Source: Sclerodactyla briareus (taxonomy: Eukaryota; Echinodermata; Holothuroidea; Dendrochirotida; Sclerodactylidae). From it: DNA of 64,000 bases. The notes under the pieces were generated by a model that worked only from the letters and a program-made list of their open reading frames with translations, ran no database searches and was not told where the DNA came from. Positions 1-11,379 of the stretch are shown one piece after another. Made by a program: the position numbers and the translations under genes. Location of the stretch: positions 62,001 to 126,000 of the forward strand of contig JAODTK010005686.1 of NCBI GenBank assembly GCA_026419785.1, read 5' to 3'. Each line of letters starts with the position of its first letter. Positions within the stretch are counted from its first letter, which is position 1.

Positions 1-50
1 TTTTGCTTATGGTGCCCCCACCGACGCTTGTTTAATGAAGTTGGGAACAA

Positions 51-1100
51 TTGGCATTAAAAAATAATATAACTTGGATTCAAAATTTCCTGTCTGGAAG
101 GTCACAGAAGGTTAATTATGAGAGAATCATCGCTAAGCTCTCCAGTGATTTTGGTGTACCCAAGGAACAGTTCTCGATCCACTGCCTTTTTTTTTGGCCT
201 ATATCAATGATCTGCCAGACCACGTCCCATCCAGGGTGCGCGGTTTGCGGATATATTGATCTTTACCGGCGAGCTATTTACCGAAAATGCCTGTTAAAAA
301 CCCTCAGGCTGTATCTCTGCCTTATGTACTCGGGAGTCACATCTGGCAAATGAAGTGTAACAAGTCTAGAATGTTTCATAATGCATGTGACTCATAAAAC
401 GAAGCCTACTATCAGAATAGCTCATGGGAATGTTATACTCGGAGAGGTTAATGCATCATCCATACCTGGAGTTTGAGCTGTCTAGTGAACCTATCCTGGG
501 GCAAAACCTATTACCAAAAATGCAAACAGTTTTTCCAACAAATACTGGATACTAAAAAGGAATCTTTGGAACTGTCCTCAGTCGCAACGGGAAGTTGCAT
601 ATAAGACCCCGTTAGGCCTAAAGGGGAATACGCCAGTGCAGTATGGGACCCTTATCGTGGTACCATAAAGATTTGCTCTTGAAAAAATCCAACGACGGGC
701 AGCACGGTTTGTTAAAAATGACTAGGGCGGACCAGTAGTGCACAAATGTAGTAGATCTCATTGGGACAAGGTGGAGGATACGGAGGACAAAGGCACGACT
801 CGTCAGTATTTCCAAGGAATTCATGGTATCACCCAAAGTACAGATGCGCTCCATCCAATTTCAACCTGTATAAATTAAAACAGCTCTTCGCACGAACTGA
901 ATATATTATTCCCCCAGCTCAGAAAAGTTTGCTATAAGTACTCGCTCCATCCACGATATCCCCCCGTGGATGATCTTCCAGCGGAGCTCAAATCTGTCTA
1001 GTGTGATCTCCTTCAGCGCTCGGACAATTAATCTTAACCTGGACAAAGAAGGACCACACGTCAACCGCCAACTGGGCGATTTGCGTGGAATCAAGATCAA
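51..1100 (+). mobile_element. Decayed LINE reverse transcriptase, 3' part (CR1/L2/Jockey group)
   Basis: Remains of the second half of a non-LTR retrotransposon ORF2, broken by many stops and frameshifts. The first stretch (51-353) reads WIQNFLSGRSQKVN, the usual segment before the RT palm motif. A shifted frame then gives YINDLPDHVPS and the catalytic box near 244-255, where consensus FADD reads FADI, so the second aspartate is lost. Near 629-655 the conserved downstream motif reads YASAVWDPY, followed by the basic QRRA-type thumb region in broken frames. Residues resembling the C-terminal tail continue to about 1000. The element cannot be active. The upstream half lies outside the window. 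Group assignment rests on motif style only. Confidence 0.85.
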
Positions 1101-1896
1101 GGCATCAAACGTTAATGGTTAAGTACAACGCATAACAAGACAGAACATTATGTTGTTTTCTACAGTTGCACTGACGTGCCTCACACATACCACAGGGAAA
1201 GGAAACAGAAGTTGATCAAAAATTCGAGTGGCCGAAAAATCGTTCCCTTCCGCGCTCTGGGTGGGACTGGGCCTAACCAAGCATAGCAAGATAACATTTT
1301 GAATTTTTTTTCATTCATCGGGAATCCTGTCAGCCCCCGCCATGGCAAAAAAACACGGTATCTATAACGAATAAATCGCCCTCGGTCTCACAACCGCGAT
1401 AATAGCCTATATTCACTCATTATTGCATCGGATATAGTTATCGCTATGGATCGAACATCCAGCAAACACGAAAACGTTTTTCGAAAATAATTTTCCCAAT
1501 GTTTCAGAAAAAATGTTCTAGTTGAGTAACATACTATCATGAAACGTTGTCATACCCATTCAAAAAACGTTTAAGAAAATATTTTGAGAGCAATAAATTG
1601 TAAGGAACATTTTTAACAAAAAAGAATTGCCACAAAAACCTTTTAAGAACAATTGCAGAAGTAGATTTCGAACAAAAAAAAGTTTTCAAGACGTTTCGTC
1701 AAAAATGTTGTAAAACGTTTTAGAAACATTTTCATAACCAGTTTTACCCAGCCCAAAAAAAAATAATTTGAAAACATTTGGGAAAAGTTTTTGTGTTTAC
1801 TGCATTTGATCGTTATTGGTATGTATTGGGTTTGTTCGTGAGCCGGATACATTTATGCGATTCGAAAGACGTTAACGAAACGAAACTGAGTGGTCA
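1101..1896. repeat. AT-rich spacer with recurrent ACGTTT motif
   Basis: No gene is visible. From about 1470 to 1790 the sequence repeats short variants of AAAACGTTTT and AACATTTT every 20-50 bases, which looks like a degenerate low-complexity interspersed repeat. Confidence 0.4.
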
Positions 1897-2348
1897 CCCT
1901 ATAGCAGTGGTTCCCAAACTTTCAAGGCGGAACCCATTTCATGTAGTGCCATCCGAGCGCGACCCCCACGTTTGGGTCTCGGAATATGAAGATATGCAAG
2001 GCATTCACTCACCGTAGTTAGTACTGTATGTTGTGAAAACAATATAGTGACTATACAGAAGCAGGGTGGCCAGTGATAATTGAGCAAATAACGCCAGATT
2101 CACTCCGGACGAACGCTGGACCGACGCGTTTCTAATAAAACACTGAATCTGAGTGTTTTCAGGTGAATTTTGTAGAGTTTGACTGGCTGCGAACGTTCAA
2201 ATTCGGGTTAAATTTGTCGGGAAACCTCAAATGTTTTTTTTTTTGATTTTATTAAATATAGTTCTAAACAAGCTTGCGACCCCACGAGAATTGCTTCACG
2301 ACCCCAGTTTGGGTCGCAACCCCAGGTTTGGGAAACCATGCACTATAG
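1897..2348. mobile_element. Short non-autonomous hAT element with 8-bp target duplications
   Basis: The element body is 1905-2340 (436 bp). Its left end is CAGTGGTTCCCAAACT. Its right end, read on the other strand, is CATGGTTTCCCAAACCT, a good imperfect terminal inverted repeat of the CAGTGGTT-type seen in many Charlie-like hAT elements. It is flanked by CCCTATAG (1897-1904) and CACTATAG (2341-2348), an 8-bp duplication with one mismatch, the hAT hallmark. Subterminal copies of a GACCCC...GTTTGGGTC motif lie at about 1960-1980 and 2300-2325. There is no transposase; an autonomous relative would have to supply it. Confidence 0.8.
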
Positions 2349-2395
2349 GGATAAAAGCTCACCGTACCATGAACAGATAATTATCTGTTTACAAT

Positions 2396-2690
2396 AGCGG
2401 CTCGGAGCGGCTGGGAACTGGATATGCTGTATAACTCATGTATACATCTTTTCCCTGATTGCCCTTGGTCAACAGTTTTATCATTGACGTTTATCGGCGG
2501 GTTCAAACGGTCACGGGTGCTATCCGCCATTTATGTATCGTTCATGCGTACCGGCCACAGTGAAGTGTGATAGTATCAATAACCGATAAAATCGCAGTAA
2601 CAGCGGCTAGGAGCGACTAGGAGCTGAATAGGTCGTGAAGTCGCATATAATATTCTTCCTAATTAGTCAATAGTTTTATTGTTTCCGGGT
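2396..2690 (+). repeat. Two divergent tandem copies of a 95-bp motif
   Basis: Units at about 2396-2490 and 2602-2690 share AGCGGCT(C/A)GGAGCG, a GGAGCTGAATA-like block, then (T)GGTCAA(C/T)AGTTTTAT. A third copy lies at 8490-8567. Spacing of the two local copies is 206 bp. An 18-bp perfect palindrome, AACAGATAATTATCTGTT, sits just upstream at 2372-2389. Confidence 0.55.
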
Positions 2691-2949
2691 CTGCCAGCGT
2701 CCAGATGTTGGTATTGCCCGGTGAGGGCGTGGGTAAATTTAATGAATTGATTGGTCGGTTTGCATGATTTGCTATACCCGAATGGAAAAGTATCGAGCAG
2801 GGCACATGAAAACTTTTCATACCGTATATTTCCGAATCACCGATGAATTTCAATTGGCTGAGTACCGTACTTCCGATATTCTTTCCCCATCTTCCCAGGT
2901 AAATGGACCGGGACGAAATGTTCGTTGGCTTCGTTGATATTCAAATTAA

Positions 2950-3440
2950 TGACGACAGCCGTGAAGATGCATCCTGACGTCAGCGAATCCCACCGAGCGG
3001 CGTCGACTGAATGGCATGCTCAACAACTCGAGAAGGAAACGCCAGAAAGAAGCGATTGAACAATCTCGAGTGGAAACAGAGGGACTTCTTCATCAAACAA
3101 GTTTTCGATCGGAACAGCGAGTTGAGGTTCGTAAAGGCGTCGGAGAGACCGAAATACTCGGGAGATGTTCCTCTAGCAGATGACGACCGCCGGGGAATCG
3201 CCACCATTGATAATAAACTCACTCGTCGTTCAACCGGAATTTGCCGCCATCTCGAACATCGGAAATTCACAGTCTACGACTAGTTCCGAAGTTGATGCTG
3301 TAAGCAACAGGTCCAAACTAATAGACAAAACTGTCCACGCTTGTGATGATATTGTGACTAGTAACGCGGAATTCGTGACGAAGTGAAAAACGATGTGCAC
3401 AGTGATCTGAGCGATGACGAGGTTTAATGTGCCTCCTGTG
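2950..3440 (+). other. Unassigned ORF cluster, GC-richer than flanks
   Basis: Overlapping short open frames occur here, the longest plus-strand one being 3011-3283 (90 codons from ATG; basic, rich in Arg, Lys and Asp). A second frame (3180-3386) continues with a Ser/Thr/Asp-rich peptide. Base composition is more GC-rich than the surrounding DNA, which suggests old coding sequence, perhaps retroelement gag or a host exon. I recognise no domain, and no clear splice sites frame it. Confidence 0.2.
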
Positions 3441-3449
3441 TTCATTTAA

Positions 3450-4415
3450 GTTGGCTGGCTTGGGTGAGTGGTACCGTGTACCCAGAACAATAGGTTCCTT
3501 CTTGCAGTCTTGTGACTCCAACGAGGTTCTGATTGGCTCTGACATGACCTGTCGGTCGCCGCACACCACATCTAAGAAAACCATGGTAAAACCTGGATTC
3601 CAGTAATCATATCCCAGGCTTCGAGGATATCATGGTTTCGGCTTCGCTGTGTCCCCGCTGCCGCCAGAAGAATTTCGTGTGTGTGAACTCAGATGGTTGT
3701 CATCGTTCAACGAATTTTCGAAGATTTTCGACGAAACTAGGTGTTAGCACATTCACTTTCCAGCACATTCCATGTGTTGGTTTCTATTGTACCGAAACCT
3801 CGGTACTCATGTCCGCAATAGTGACATCTCGGATCTGCCCGAAAGTGGGCGTCACTGGACCGCTCTCACAGCGGCCATCTTGGATTATTGGTTATTTTTT
3901 CGGGGAGGCTAGTACCCGACGGTCTCGTTTAATTTTCATCGGCAAAAAGTTCCGTTTCGTTTTTGGCTCGGGGTCTTAAGCCACACGATGACGTCATGAT
4001 CGGTCTTAAATGCAACAAAGACCTCGGCACCCTCGTATTTATCCCCTTATTCGAGCACTTCTTATAAGACACTAATCGCTCAAAAGTAGGGCCATACACT
4101 TTAACGGTTCACCCGCCGATGTCTAGTTGTGTATGTGTTCTAGATTGCGGTTCATTCACCCGTAAGGTGTTGATCCAAAAGTTGGTATGAGGCAGTCTTA
4201 TCGTGAACCGGTGTAGATGGTATACTCGAACATCTAAGCACCTCGAACTGGACACGGTTGAATAATTGGAATTTTCGTTATGCATCAAGTATATATATAT
4301 ACATGCATATTTCTCTTTAAATGAATTTCCTTTTTCTACCATTCTTTCGCTCCAACAAGCAAGCGAGGATCTCTAATTGTCCTAAAATTTGAACATCGTT
4401 AAAATATTCTGAACA
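3450..4415. other. No recognisable gene
   Basis: A 115-codon open frame at 3632-3979 begins MVSASLCPRCRQKNF and has scattered cysteines but no pattern that I can assign to a family. The rest is unique-looking sequence without clear signals. Confidence 0.3.
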
Positions 4416-4420
4416 GTCGA

Positions 4421-4478
4421 CGTATATATATATATATATATACATTATACATTTATATTATATATATAAATGTATAAA
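4421..4478. repeat. (TA)n microsatellite
   Basis: An alternating TATATA tract is followed by an imperfect palindromic ACATTTATAT...ATATAAATGT segment. Confidence 0.9.
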
Positions 4479-4959
4479 GAGACCCACTACGTCTAAGAAC
4501 GGAAGGGGTAGTTCTGCCTCATTAACGTATTAGTCTGCCGCTTTAGTAATTCACAAAACTAAATTATAAGGAATACATCCTCATTTACCTAAAAAAAAAA
4601 AAAAAAATCTGATTTTCAGTGGCGGCAAATATGTATTTCTTTTCAGTAGCTTGATTACTTGTCTTGTGTTAAGACCACCACATTCCCTCAACCTCGGCGA
4701 CTATTTTCCAGCATATCCGACATTCGACGCACTCTCGCCGTATTGTGTATTGTGTTCATAGTACGTTTTACCATGCAACATCATTGGACATTCTCGATGC
4801 GCTCAACAATGTTATCGGTACGCTCTCCAGCAATCAAGGAGAGTTACTGCGAATGGAGGCGCAGTTTGTTCTTAGATTTCTCACAGGTCCCTAAAAATTA
4901 TCGTACGGGTGGGGGTTTGTAGGAAAGTGACTTGCCAAGGGCACACCGGAAAAACTTAT
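4479..4959. other. No recognisable gene; short poly-A
   Basis: Holds a run of about 15 A near 4591-4605. The latter could be the tail of a short retroposon, but no body is visible before it. Confidence 0.3.
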
Positions 4960-5025
4960 CCTCCCGTGGGATTCGAACTCACAACCTCTCAACCTGTAGT
5001 CAGGATCTCTACTGCCTGATCCCAC
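4960..5025 (-). mobile_element. tRNA-like head of a SINE, or tRNA remnant
   Basis: Read on the minus strand, the block has a box-B-like GAGTTCGAATCCCAC and upstream GGCAGTAGAGATCCTGACT, which resembles a degenerate box A through the anticodon stem of a tRNA. CCTGACTACAGGTTGAGAGG corresponds to the anticodon arm and variable loop. The acceptor stem does not pair cleanly and no CCA is seen, so this is more likely a tRNA-derived SINE promoter than a working tRNA gene. I cannot place the 3' end of the element. Confidence 0.5.
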
Positions 5026-5929
5026 AATACACCTGAATAAGTGTGGCGCTCTGTCAGAATACTGATAGAAACAATGGTACTGGTTGAAACATCCACGTGG
5101 GAGCCGTCTGCTGACACGCCCGATAATGCTAAAATTTCATCGTCTGTATACGAAATCCGTAATATATGTAATGAGTGCACTTCCCACAGCACAGTATATT
5201 CCCCCTGTTGGTATCAAACTGACGCATCGCATGCGTGGTTAGCCAGTACAGTTTTAACATGCATCGGCTTGAACTATTGGCTTCATTCGATGTAAATCTG
5301 TGCAAGGAATCATGGACGGTAACCAGTTGTTGTTTTGCGGGGGTGGCGGGGGCAAATGACAATTTATTGAACTGAGTGCACTAAGTACTGCACTTAGGTT
5401 TGTCAAAAAGTCGCCCGAAACAAGTTGCCCCTGTCACCAAAACTTCACAAGCCACAAGAAACGTGGCACTCAGTAAGTAAAGAACGGTCGAACTTAATTG
5501 CCAATGAACAGAATGGCTCAGTGACCATCTCTGGGCTAGGAAATTATGCCAGGTTCCAGTAGACTGCATGTTGTCGATGGTAAAAGGTAAGTACATCGCT
5601 TATAAATTGCCATAACCAGATAACGGGGTTTTGGGGCAGTTTGTGTGGGGAAGGGGGGGGGGGTCTCTTGGAAGTTCGGTCCCCATGGCGCCCTTTTCAG
5701 AAAGAGAGTGACTTTCCTCCGCGTCCTCTCCGGATAGACATGTGATTCACATATAAAGGCTCAAATCATTAACCAGTCTCACCTTCAAACTCAGGAAAAA
5801 CGTATCTTAGAGGTTTTCAGTCAGTAGCTCGGATTGTGGTAGATTAGGCATGAAGAAACGAGTTGTGATGTACATAATTTGCTAACATGTTACCATGTGT
5901 TGTTCCGCTGTGAAAATGTGACTAAAAGA
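5026..5929. other. No firm gene; G-run near 5650
   Basis: There is a G-run at about 5650-5661 and a perfect GTAAGT donor at 5587. The only frame open up to that donor spans about 22 codons (from 5522, after a weak AG) and includes WARKLCQVPVDCM. I regard this as too weak to annotate as an exon. Confidence 0.3.
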
Positions 5930-6130
5930 AAAATTAGCATAAATTATGCGATCCAAACACAAATTTGGAACACTCCACAACAGCGGCCACCCCTTCCCTA
6001 ACTTCAAATATCTGAAGACCAAGGCTGGACCACATCGACCAAAAATTTTAGGCTAATTATGCTAATTAGATGAACTATATGACCTCCGATGACCTGGACT
6101 CACATTTTGAATTACTCTGGAACGAAGGCA
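5930..6130. repeat. Divergent unit of the TGACC / AATTATGC repeat family
   Basis: Contains ATAAATTATGC, GGCTAATTATGCTAATTAG and TATGACCTCCGATGACCTGG, matching the vocabulary of the larger arrays at 46.2-46.7 kb and 51.1-51.5 kb. Confidence 0.45.
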
Positions 6131-7560
6131 AACCAAACAAATGGTGGCTTCTTTCATCTCCGGGACAACTGAAAGAAAGTTCTGCCTGGGTCTGAGAATG
6201 GGCAACCAACCCCTTGGCTCAATATCGAAGTTTCACTAATACAGGGGGCGTATGCTGGCGTTCTCTGCTCTAGGGGCAACATTCTGTGACCAAGAACTGC
6301 AGGCGTGTCCAGGACTTTATCCTAGAATCAAAGTACGGTACTATAGGAGTTTTTCTCTTGTGCGGTTGTAACAGTTCGGCACTGCAACCCTATTTATAAG
6401 CACAACGTCACTATAAGCGGTACAGAGCTACGCAGGAAGACTTGTTTTTTTTTTTTTTTTTCTGGAGGGGAGGGGGCACTTCCTGAACATGAACATGACC
6501 AATGAATATTCTGCTTTAAAATCGTTTGATCTTTCCACTGGAGCATTGCTGGTCGATTTTGGTGTAAGCAATTTTGGAATGTTGAGAATACATGTCCCGT
6601 ATTTTTGCCTAGGAACGTGACTATCTACGTGAAGAGCTGCTATAGTAAGCATGGAGCGCACACAACGAAAATTTTGGTTTCCGGAACCCCAGATCACTGA
6701 TAGCACTTCTTGTCATACTTATGAATAACATCAGGCTGCATGGATCAATATCTAAAGTAACGCAGATGCCGATTACGTGAAATTCAGCGCAGATAGAGGA
6801 TTACACTAGCCGCTACACTGAAGTGTTATATTTACTTGAATACCACGAAGGGTTTGATTTCTTCGCCAAATACGAACGTTAAAATCTTGCGCAATCGAAC
6901 ACTTCTTCTTTCTGTGATTAGGGCCAATCCTCACGCCGACCATGTTCTAACGCTAATAAAAAGTGAACTTCGAGCCTATATTGACTATATTGAAATAATT
7001 CTTGTATCTTCATTTCCAATTTGGGCCATTGGATTCTTTTGAAGGTCCGTGGTGCCTGTGTTACTCAAGCTGCAGCCGCGCTGCTAATTCTGTTGAGTTA
7101 GCTCATCATTCTTGGAAAATCCAACCTTTTGTATTTTATCGAGTTGTTATAGGTGCCCTACAGATTTTGTAAAACAATTATGGGAAAACTTTTAGGGATC
7201 TTCCTCAAATATTATAGATCAATCATCAAATCGATCCAGTGCTTTGGGGCCATATTGGGATATCTTCTATTCAGTTGCTCATACACTGAATATCAACTTA
7301 CGCAGCCAGCTGATCGAAAACAGGGAAACCAAATTTCGTGCAAATATTGATCCATGACAGACTTTCATATCGGAGTGTTACTGTTACAGGGGCTTAATTG
7401 TTCTGAGTTCTTGTGACTTCCTGGAGTTTTGAACTACTGTGCATGAGTCCAGGATTTTTGCCTTGGAGTGAGACTATCAGGGCAGAGAGCCGCTGTAGGT
7501 GTTACGGGGCGTATGAGGGAAAAACTCAGAATATTGGGATACAAAACACTTTCCGGAGAT
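6131..7560. other. No recognisable gene
   Basis: Contains a T-run at about 6445-6461 and short unrelated open frames (for example 6836-7042 and 7153-7350). None shows a family motif or a pair of good splice sites. Confidence 0.3.
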
Positions 7561-7700
7561 TTCCCTAATACGGTTGCCACATACGGCCTTCGCTACTCTT
7601 CACGGTTTCACCTCACGATGTACCCACGTGGGTGGCGTGTGACAACTCAGGAGACATGCCTTGTCGAACAGCACTGCACTGGTTTTGCAGTCCAAAACTC
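7561..7700 (-). repeat. Dispersed repeat, copy 1 (partner at 30.5-30.85 kb)
   Basis: The core CGCTACTCTTCAC ... GTGGGTGGCGTG ... CAGGAGACATGCCTTG matches, in inverted orientation, a segment of 30535-30700. The 30.6-kb copy carries a retroposon-like 3' tail, so this copy is best read on the minus strand. The tail is not visible here. Confidence 0.6.
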
Positions 7701-7890
7701 TACCTAGTGATCTAATCCGCCTCCCAGAAAGGTGAAAGAAACCTCGTAGTCACATGAACAGACAGTGCTGAGTATGTCGATCAGAAGCACTGCTGCAAAC
7801 CTTAAATGAGCATGACATAAATGCTTTTCTTCTCTCGAAAATATGATAGGAGAGACCGTAAGCTCATGTAATTATGATGTTCACATATTC

Positions 7891-7970
7891 AGTGGCGCAC
7901 CGAGGAATTGTCTAGGCGGGGGAGGATGGGGTGGGGGGGGGGGGGGTGAGGGCAAGACACAAGGGAAGTG
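7891..7970 (+). mobile_element. Possible hAT-like terminal end beside a G-run
   Basis: CAGTGGCGCACCGAGGAATT at 7891 resembles the CAG(G/T)GGCG-type termini seen at 36.6, 38.4 and 47.6 kb. It is followed by a G-rich stretch at about 7917-7950. No opposite end or target duplication was found. Confidence 0.35.
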
Positions 7971-8464
7971 CGACGTCCTTTAGAGGCCCACCATCCCTAT
8001 TAGCAAATAAATACAACCGTGGGCCCTAGACACATACTGCTTAACAATTTCATCGATAATATCACTGTCTGTTAAGGCTCACCCTGACAAAAGATGCGAT
8101 CAATATTTTCCTTTCAGCAGGACACTATGGTGCTTAGGTGATTTTCTCTTTTAAATGTCTTGGAATAATGTTGCTTCATGTTGAGCAATTAGGCATATCG
8201 ACTCGACGGAGAGGCAAAGTAGTTACAGTATTGCCATAGCTAATCGAAGATGGCCGCTCAAGTCAAAAACCATACCGATGCAACCGATCCCTAAACTCTT
8301 GTGTGTGGTTCAACCCCATCAAAAACCCTATGTGAAGGCCTTTATAAATCATATCACTGAGTAACAACTGATTAAGGTTAGCTGGTTAGGTGGTAGCTGG
8401 TTGAGAGCTGGAATCAGTTATCACAGACGGGCCGGGGCTATTGAAAAAGCGGTGCGTTTAGAAC
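7971..8464. other. No recognisable gene
   Basis: Unique-looking sequence. I see no motif, repeat or convincing exon. Confidence 0.3.
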
Positions 8465-8580
8465 ACGTCTCAGTTTAATCCCTTAGAGTGAAGACGACCT
8501 TGGAGCTGAATAGACCATGACGTCACATGTAAACATTTTTCTGATTGGTCAACAATTACATCGTTAAGTTCTTGGAAAAA
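8465..8580 (+). repeat. Third copy of the 2.4-kb repeat motif
   Basis: GGAGCTGAATAGACCATGAC, then ATGTAAACATTTTTCTGATT and GGTCAACAATTACATCGTT, matches the units at 2396-2490 and 2602-2690. It includes a CCAAT-box core on the minus strand (ATTGG). Confidence 0.55.
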
Positions 8581-8639
8581 CGATGTTTCATACACCGTCA
8601 GATTAGAGGCCAAACTAGGACATCCTTTCAACACTAACA

Positions 8640-9160
8640 TTGGGTCCCACAAGTTGACAGTGCAAGTGACATTATGTTTGTTAACTACCCTGGTCAACTC
8701 TTTGGAATCTTATGAAAATGACATTAAAGGAGTTATCCTACCATCTCAGGTAGTTGATCATGACTACAGTACAAATAATACCCTAACATTTTTTTTTACC
8801 GTGTGGTACAACAATCCGCTGATGAATTCTTGGACAAAAACGGGAGAGAAAGAAACATTGACGGAGAAACTGACCAAGAAGGAAAAATTTTTTTTTTGAA
8901 AATAGGACAGCACGAGCACTTAATCACAGGAAAGGGCAATGGAAGTTGGAAGAAATGGAATAGTAGGAAAATTGCTGGGAACCAAGAAGACATTTAACAG
9001 AAAAATGGTTATAACCAGCAATGATTTCAAACACGTCAAACAAATCTCAAGAGCAGGACGAGTAAGAAAGAAACATCAAACTCTGGATTTTCGTTGCCCC
9101 AATAAAGAGTATTTTTCTGTATTATGTGAAACTGTGGCCGGGTCCAACGAAGGATCTTGA
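8640..9160 (+). other. Lys/Glu-rich open frames of unknown origin
   Basis: Several overlapping plus-strand frames (8654-8899, 8803-8997, 8939-9160) encode charged peptides. They could be one reading frame broken at homopolymers (T-run near 8790, T-run near 8889), and the codon content looks more protein-like than the neighbours. There is no family motif, so it could equally be an old retroelement ORF. No function is assigned. Confidence 0.2.
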
Positions 9161-9848
9161 TCATACTCCGCAATTGTTCTCACATTCCGAGGAACAATAA
9201 AAAGGGATACAAACGATGAACCTCTGAGTGACCAACCAAATCCCTTGGTCAGTCATAGTAATTAGCACATTGGAGATTGAGATGTTCCGGTCACGTTGCA
9301 AGACTCAAAGGGGAAGCTTCGGCGAAGATCGCTCTGAGAGACGCATTGAGAATAATGCTGAGCCAGTTGGGAGAACGGGACTATCTTCAACCGTTCTGAG
9401 GAAGCAATAAACCTTGCCAAAAGATCGAGATAAGTGGCGGAGGTTGGTTCGCTGACATGTCAACTAGACGAGAGTCTACCTACCAGGCTGGTACTACTAG
9501 TAATACTATGTCCCAAGTTATTTTGTGCTAAATAATTCGCCGGAGACTCGAACGACACAAGGGTCACGGGATCAGTGATCAGCTGTGCTATCAAGGAAGA
9601 CGTATTTTTTTTATAACAGAAAACAGTGCTAGCAGTGAGCGTGTATAAACGATCCCAGTCTCTCGGGGAATGTTAGCTTTGGATTAGAGTGTGATGGTGC
9701 CACATGACTGGTCAGCCAATCAGGTCCCTCAATTGAAGGCTAATGACGTAATTATCTAACACAACAGTCGACGAAACGCATCCATGGGTTCATGTGGGCG
9801 ATCATTTTATCCTTGCGAACGGCAAAGGAATCTATGCGGTCACGCAAG
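9161..9848. other. No recognisable gene
   Basis: A short Arg/Ser-rich frame at 9228-9410 has no recognisable motif. Nothing else is supported. Confidence 0.3.
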
Positions 9849-9911
9849 TATGTGTGTGTGTCCGTGTGTGTGTGTGTTTTCCGGGCGGTCTGGTGTGTGT
9901 GTGTGTGTGTG
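9849..9911. repeat. (GT)n microsatellite, interrupted
   Basis: Two GT tracts are separated by TTTTCCGGGCGGTCTG. Confidence 0.9.
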
Positions 9912-10042
9912 TTAGATATCTGAAGAAACACCAAGCATGCATAAGTTCATAATTCAGCATGTAGGTTCGGCATGTGGTTGGTAGTGGATCCCTATTTTCC
10001 GTTGCCTTGTCAATGTCACCTAAGGTCAATGAGAGGCAAATC

Positions 10043-10640
10043 CTGGGCCGTCAAAAGGTGGGGGACGTGGGGACATTGTCCCCCCCGCACTTTCAAAAGC
10101 GGGGGATATTCAATCGTTTGTCCCCCCCCCACTTGTCGGAACGCGAATAAAAAAATAATAGCACCATGCCAGATTTTGTTAGCACTCTAAACTGATCAAT
10201 TTTGTCTACCCAAAAAATAATCGCGTTGGAAATGTCTTAAGTCCACTAATTCCATGGGCGGACCCCCAGGGTGAAAGATCTGGATCCGAATAGGGCCGAA
10301 GTAGAAGGATTACCCATGTTTCAAACGAGTTCTCGAATTTTGAATCGAATAGCCAAAAGGCATAATTTTCAAGTATCGCGCGCAATGATGTTTTTCTTCC
10401 AGGCGTTTATGGCTAAATATGCGATGTTAATGCTTTCGAATCATTTTGTTCACCGAATAATTTAAGGAGCGGGGGGCAGGACTCCCCCCCCCCCCCCATT
10501 TTTCTGAGATGAGGAATTCGGGCAAATTCGTGGGAAATTGGAAGGAAAGGAAAAAGGCAAAAGTGGAAAATGCCTGATTTTTTTGCAGGCTTTTTCGATA
10601 AAATTGCCCGGAAAAATGCAATTTTTCTAAACTTTTCTTT
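10043..10640 (+). mobile_element. C/G-run element, copy A (non-autonomous, probably hAT-derived)
   Basis: This segment aligns end to end with 19024-19640. Shared blocks are a GTCAA(A/C)AGGTGGGGGAC start, CTTAAGTCCACTAATTCC, CTAAATATGCGATG, AATCATTTTGTTCAC, TTTTTCTGAGATGA and GGAAATTGGAAGGAAA-like sequence. Long C-runs occur at equivalent positions (about 10126 and 10485). Copies differ mainly by one-base indels. The left end is degraded (CTGGGCCGTC instead of CATGGGCGTC), and the right part corresponding to 19.64-20.06 kb is missing. Confidence 0.7.
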
Positions 10641-10759
10641 TCTAAACTCCAGCTTGATCGGGCACTCGGTTCTCAAGTTGAGGGGTCAAAGGTTGGTTTT
10701 GATACCTTTTTGGCAATAGCATCGGCAGTAACTAGGGATACATAATAATGCTTCTAGGA

Positions 10760-10990
10760 CGGAGTGCCTCTCATCGAGAATAACATTTTCCATAAAAAAT
10801 GCGTCATCCAAGGTCTTCAAAGGTCACTTAGGACAGAAAACTAATATTGTTGGAACATCGGACAGTGAATACTTGGCATTGTTGAAATTCCAGGACAGGG
10901 TGTATTGTCAGTTGGAGGAGAACATTTTTCAGAAAAACCGTCTGTCATCAAAGGTCATTCAAGGTCAACTTATGGGCTAAAACCTGCCAA
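10760..10990 (+). repeat. Two units of a ~141-bp AGGTCA-rich tandem repeat
   Basis: AGGTCTTCAAAGGTCA at 10811 and AGGTCATTCAAGGTCA at 10952 recur in matching context (AACATTTT(C/T)CA(T/G)AAAAA upstream). Related arrays lie at 43.9 and 62.9 kb. Confidence 0.6.
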
Positions 10991-11379
10991 TAGTACGTGT
11001 TTACCGCAACAACTCCCAGTGACATTCCTGATTTCCCACAGCGGATAACTGAAAAACCTGAACCTTTTGCGTGTTGTGTGTCAAGGTGTGTGTTCAAGTC
11101 TTCTCGGTTATTTTACCCCAATTATGGAGGATCCTTCATGGAAATCGTCAGTTATAATCAATCCTATAACGGTCAAGGTTTTAAGTGCTAGTATGGTTGC
11201 TTTTTTTTGGACCTCCGATCAGGAATTCTAAACATTTTACGGGAAATTTACTCTCGTATCCGTTCATTCGGATTGCCTGTTATTTGCATATTATAATTAC
11301 CTTTGTACGATACACCTTTCCGCGAAAATGGTTGCCAAGGTACCGACGCCATCATATTTTGCATTGGCTTGACGGTGAG

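Noticed and set aside
3632-3979. Cysteine-containing 115-codon ORF, possible zinc finger
   Set aside because: Only one CxxC (CPRC) and no paired second half at usual zinc-finger spacing.
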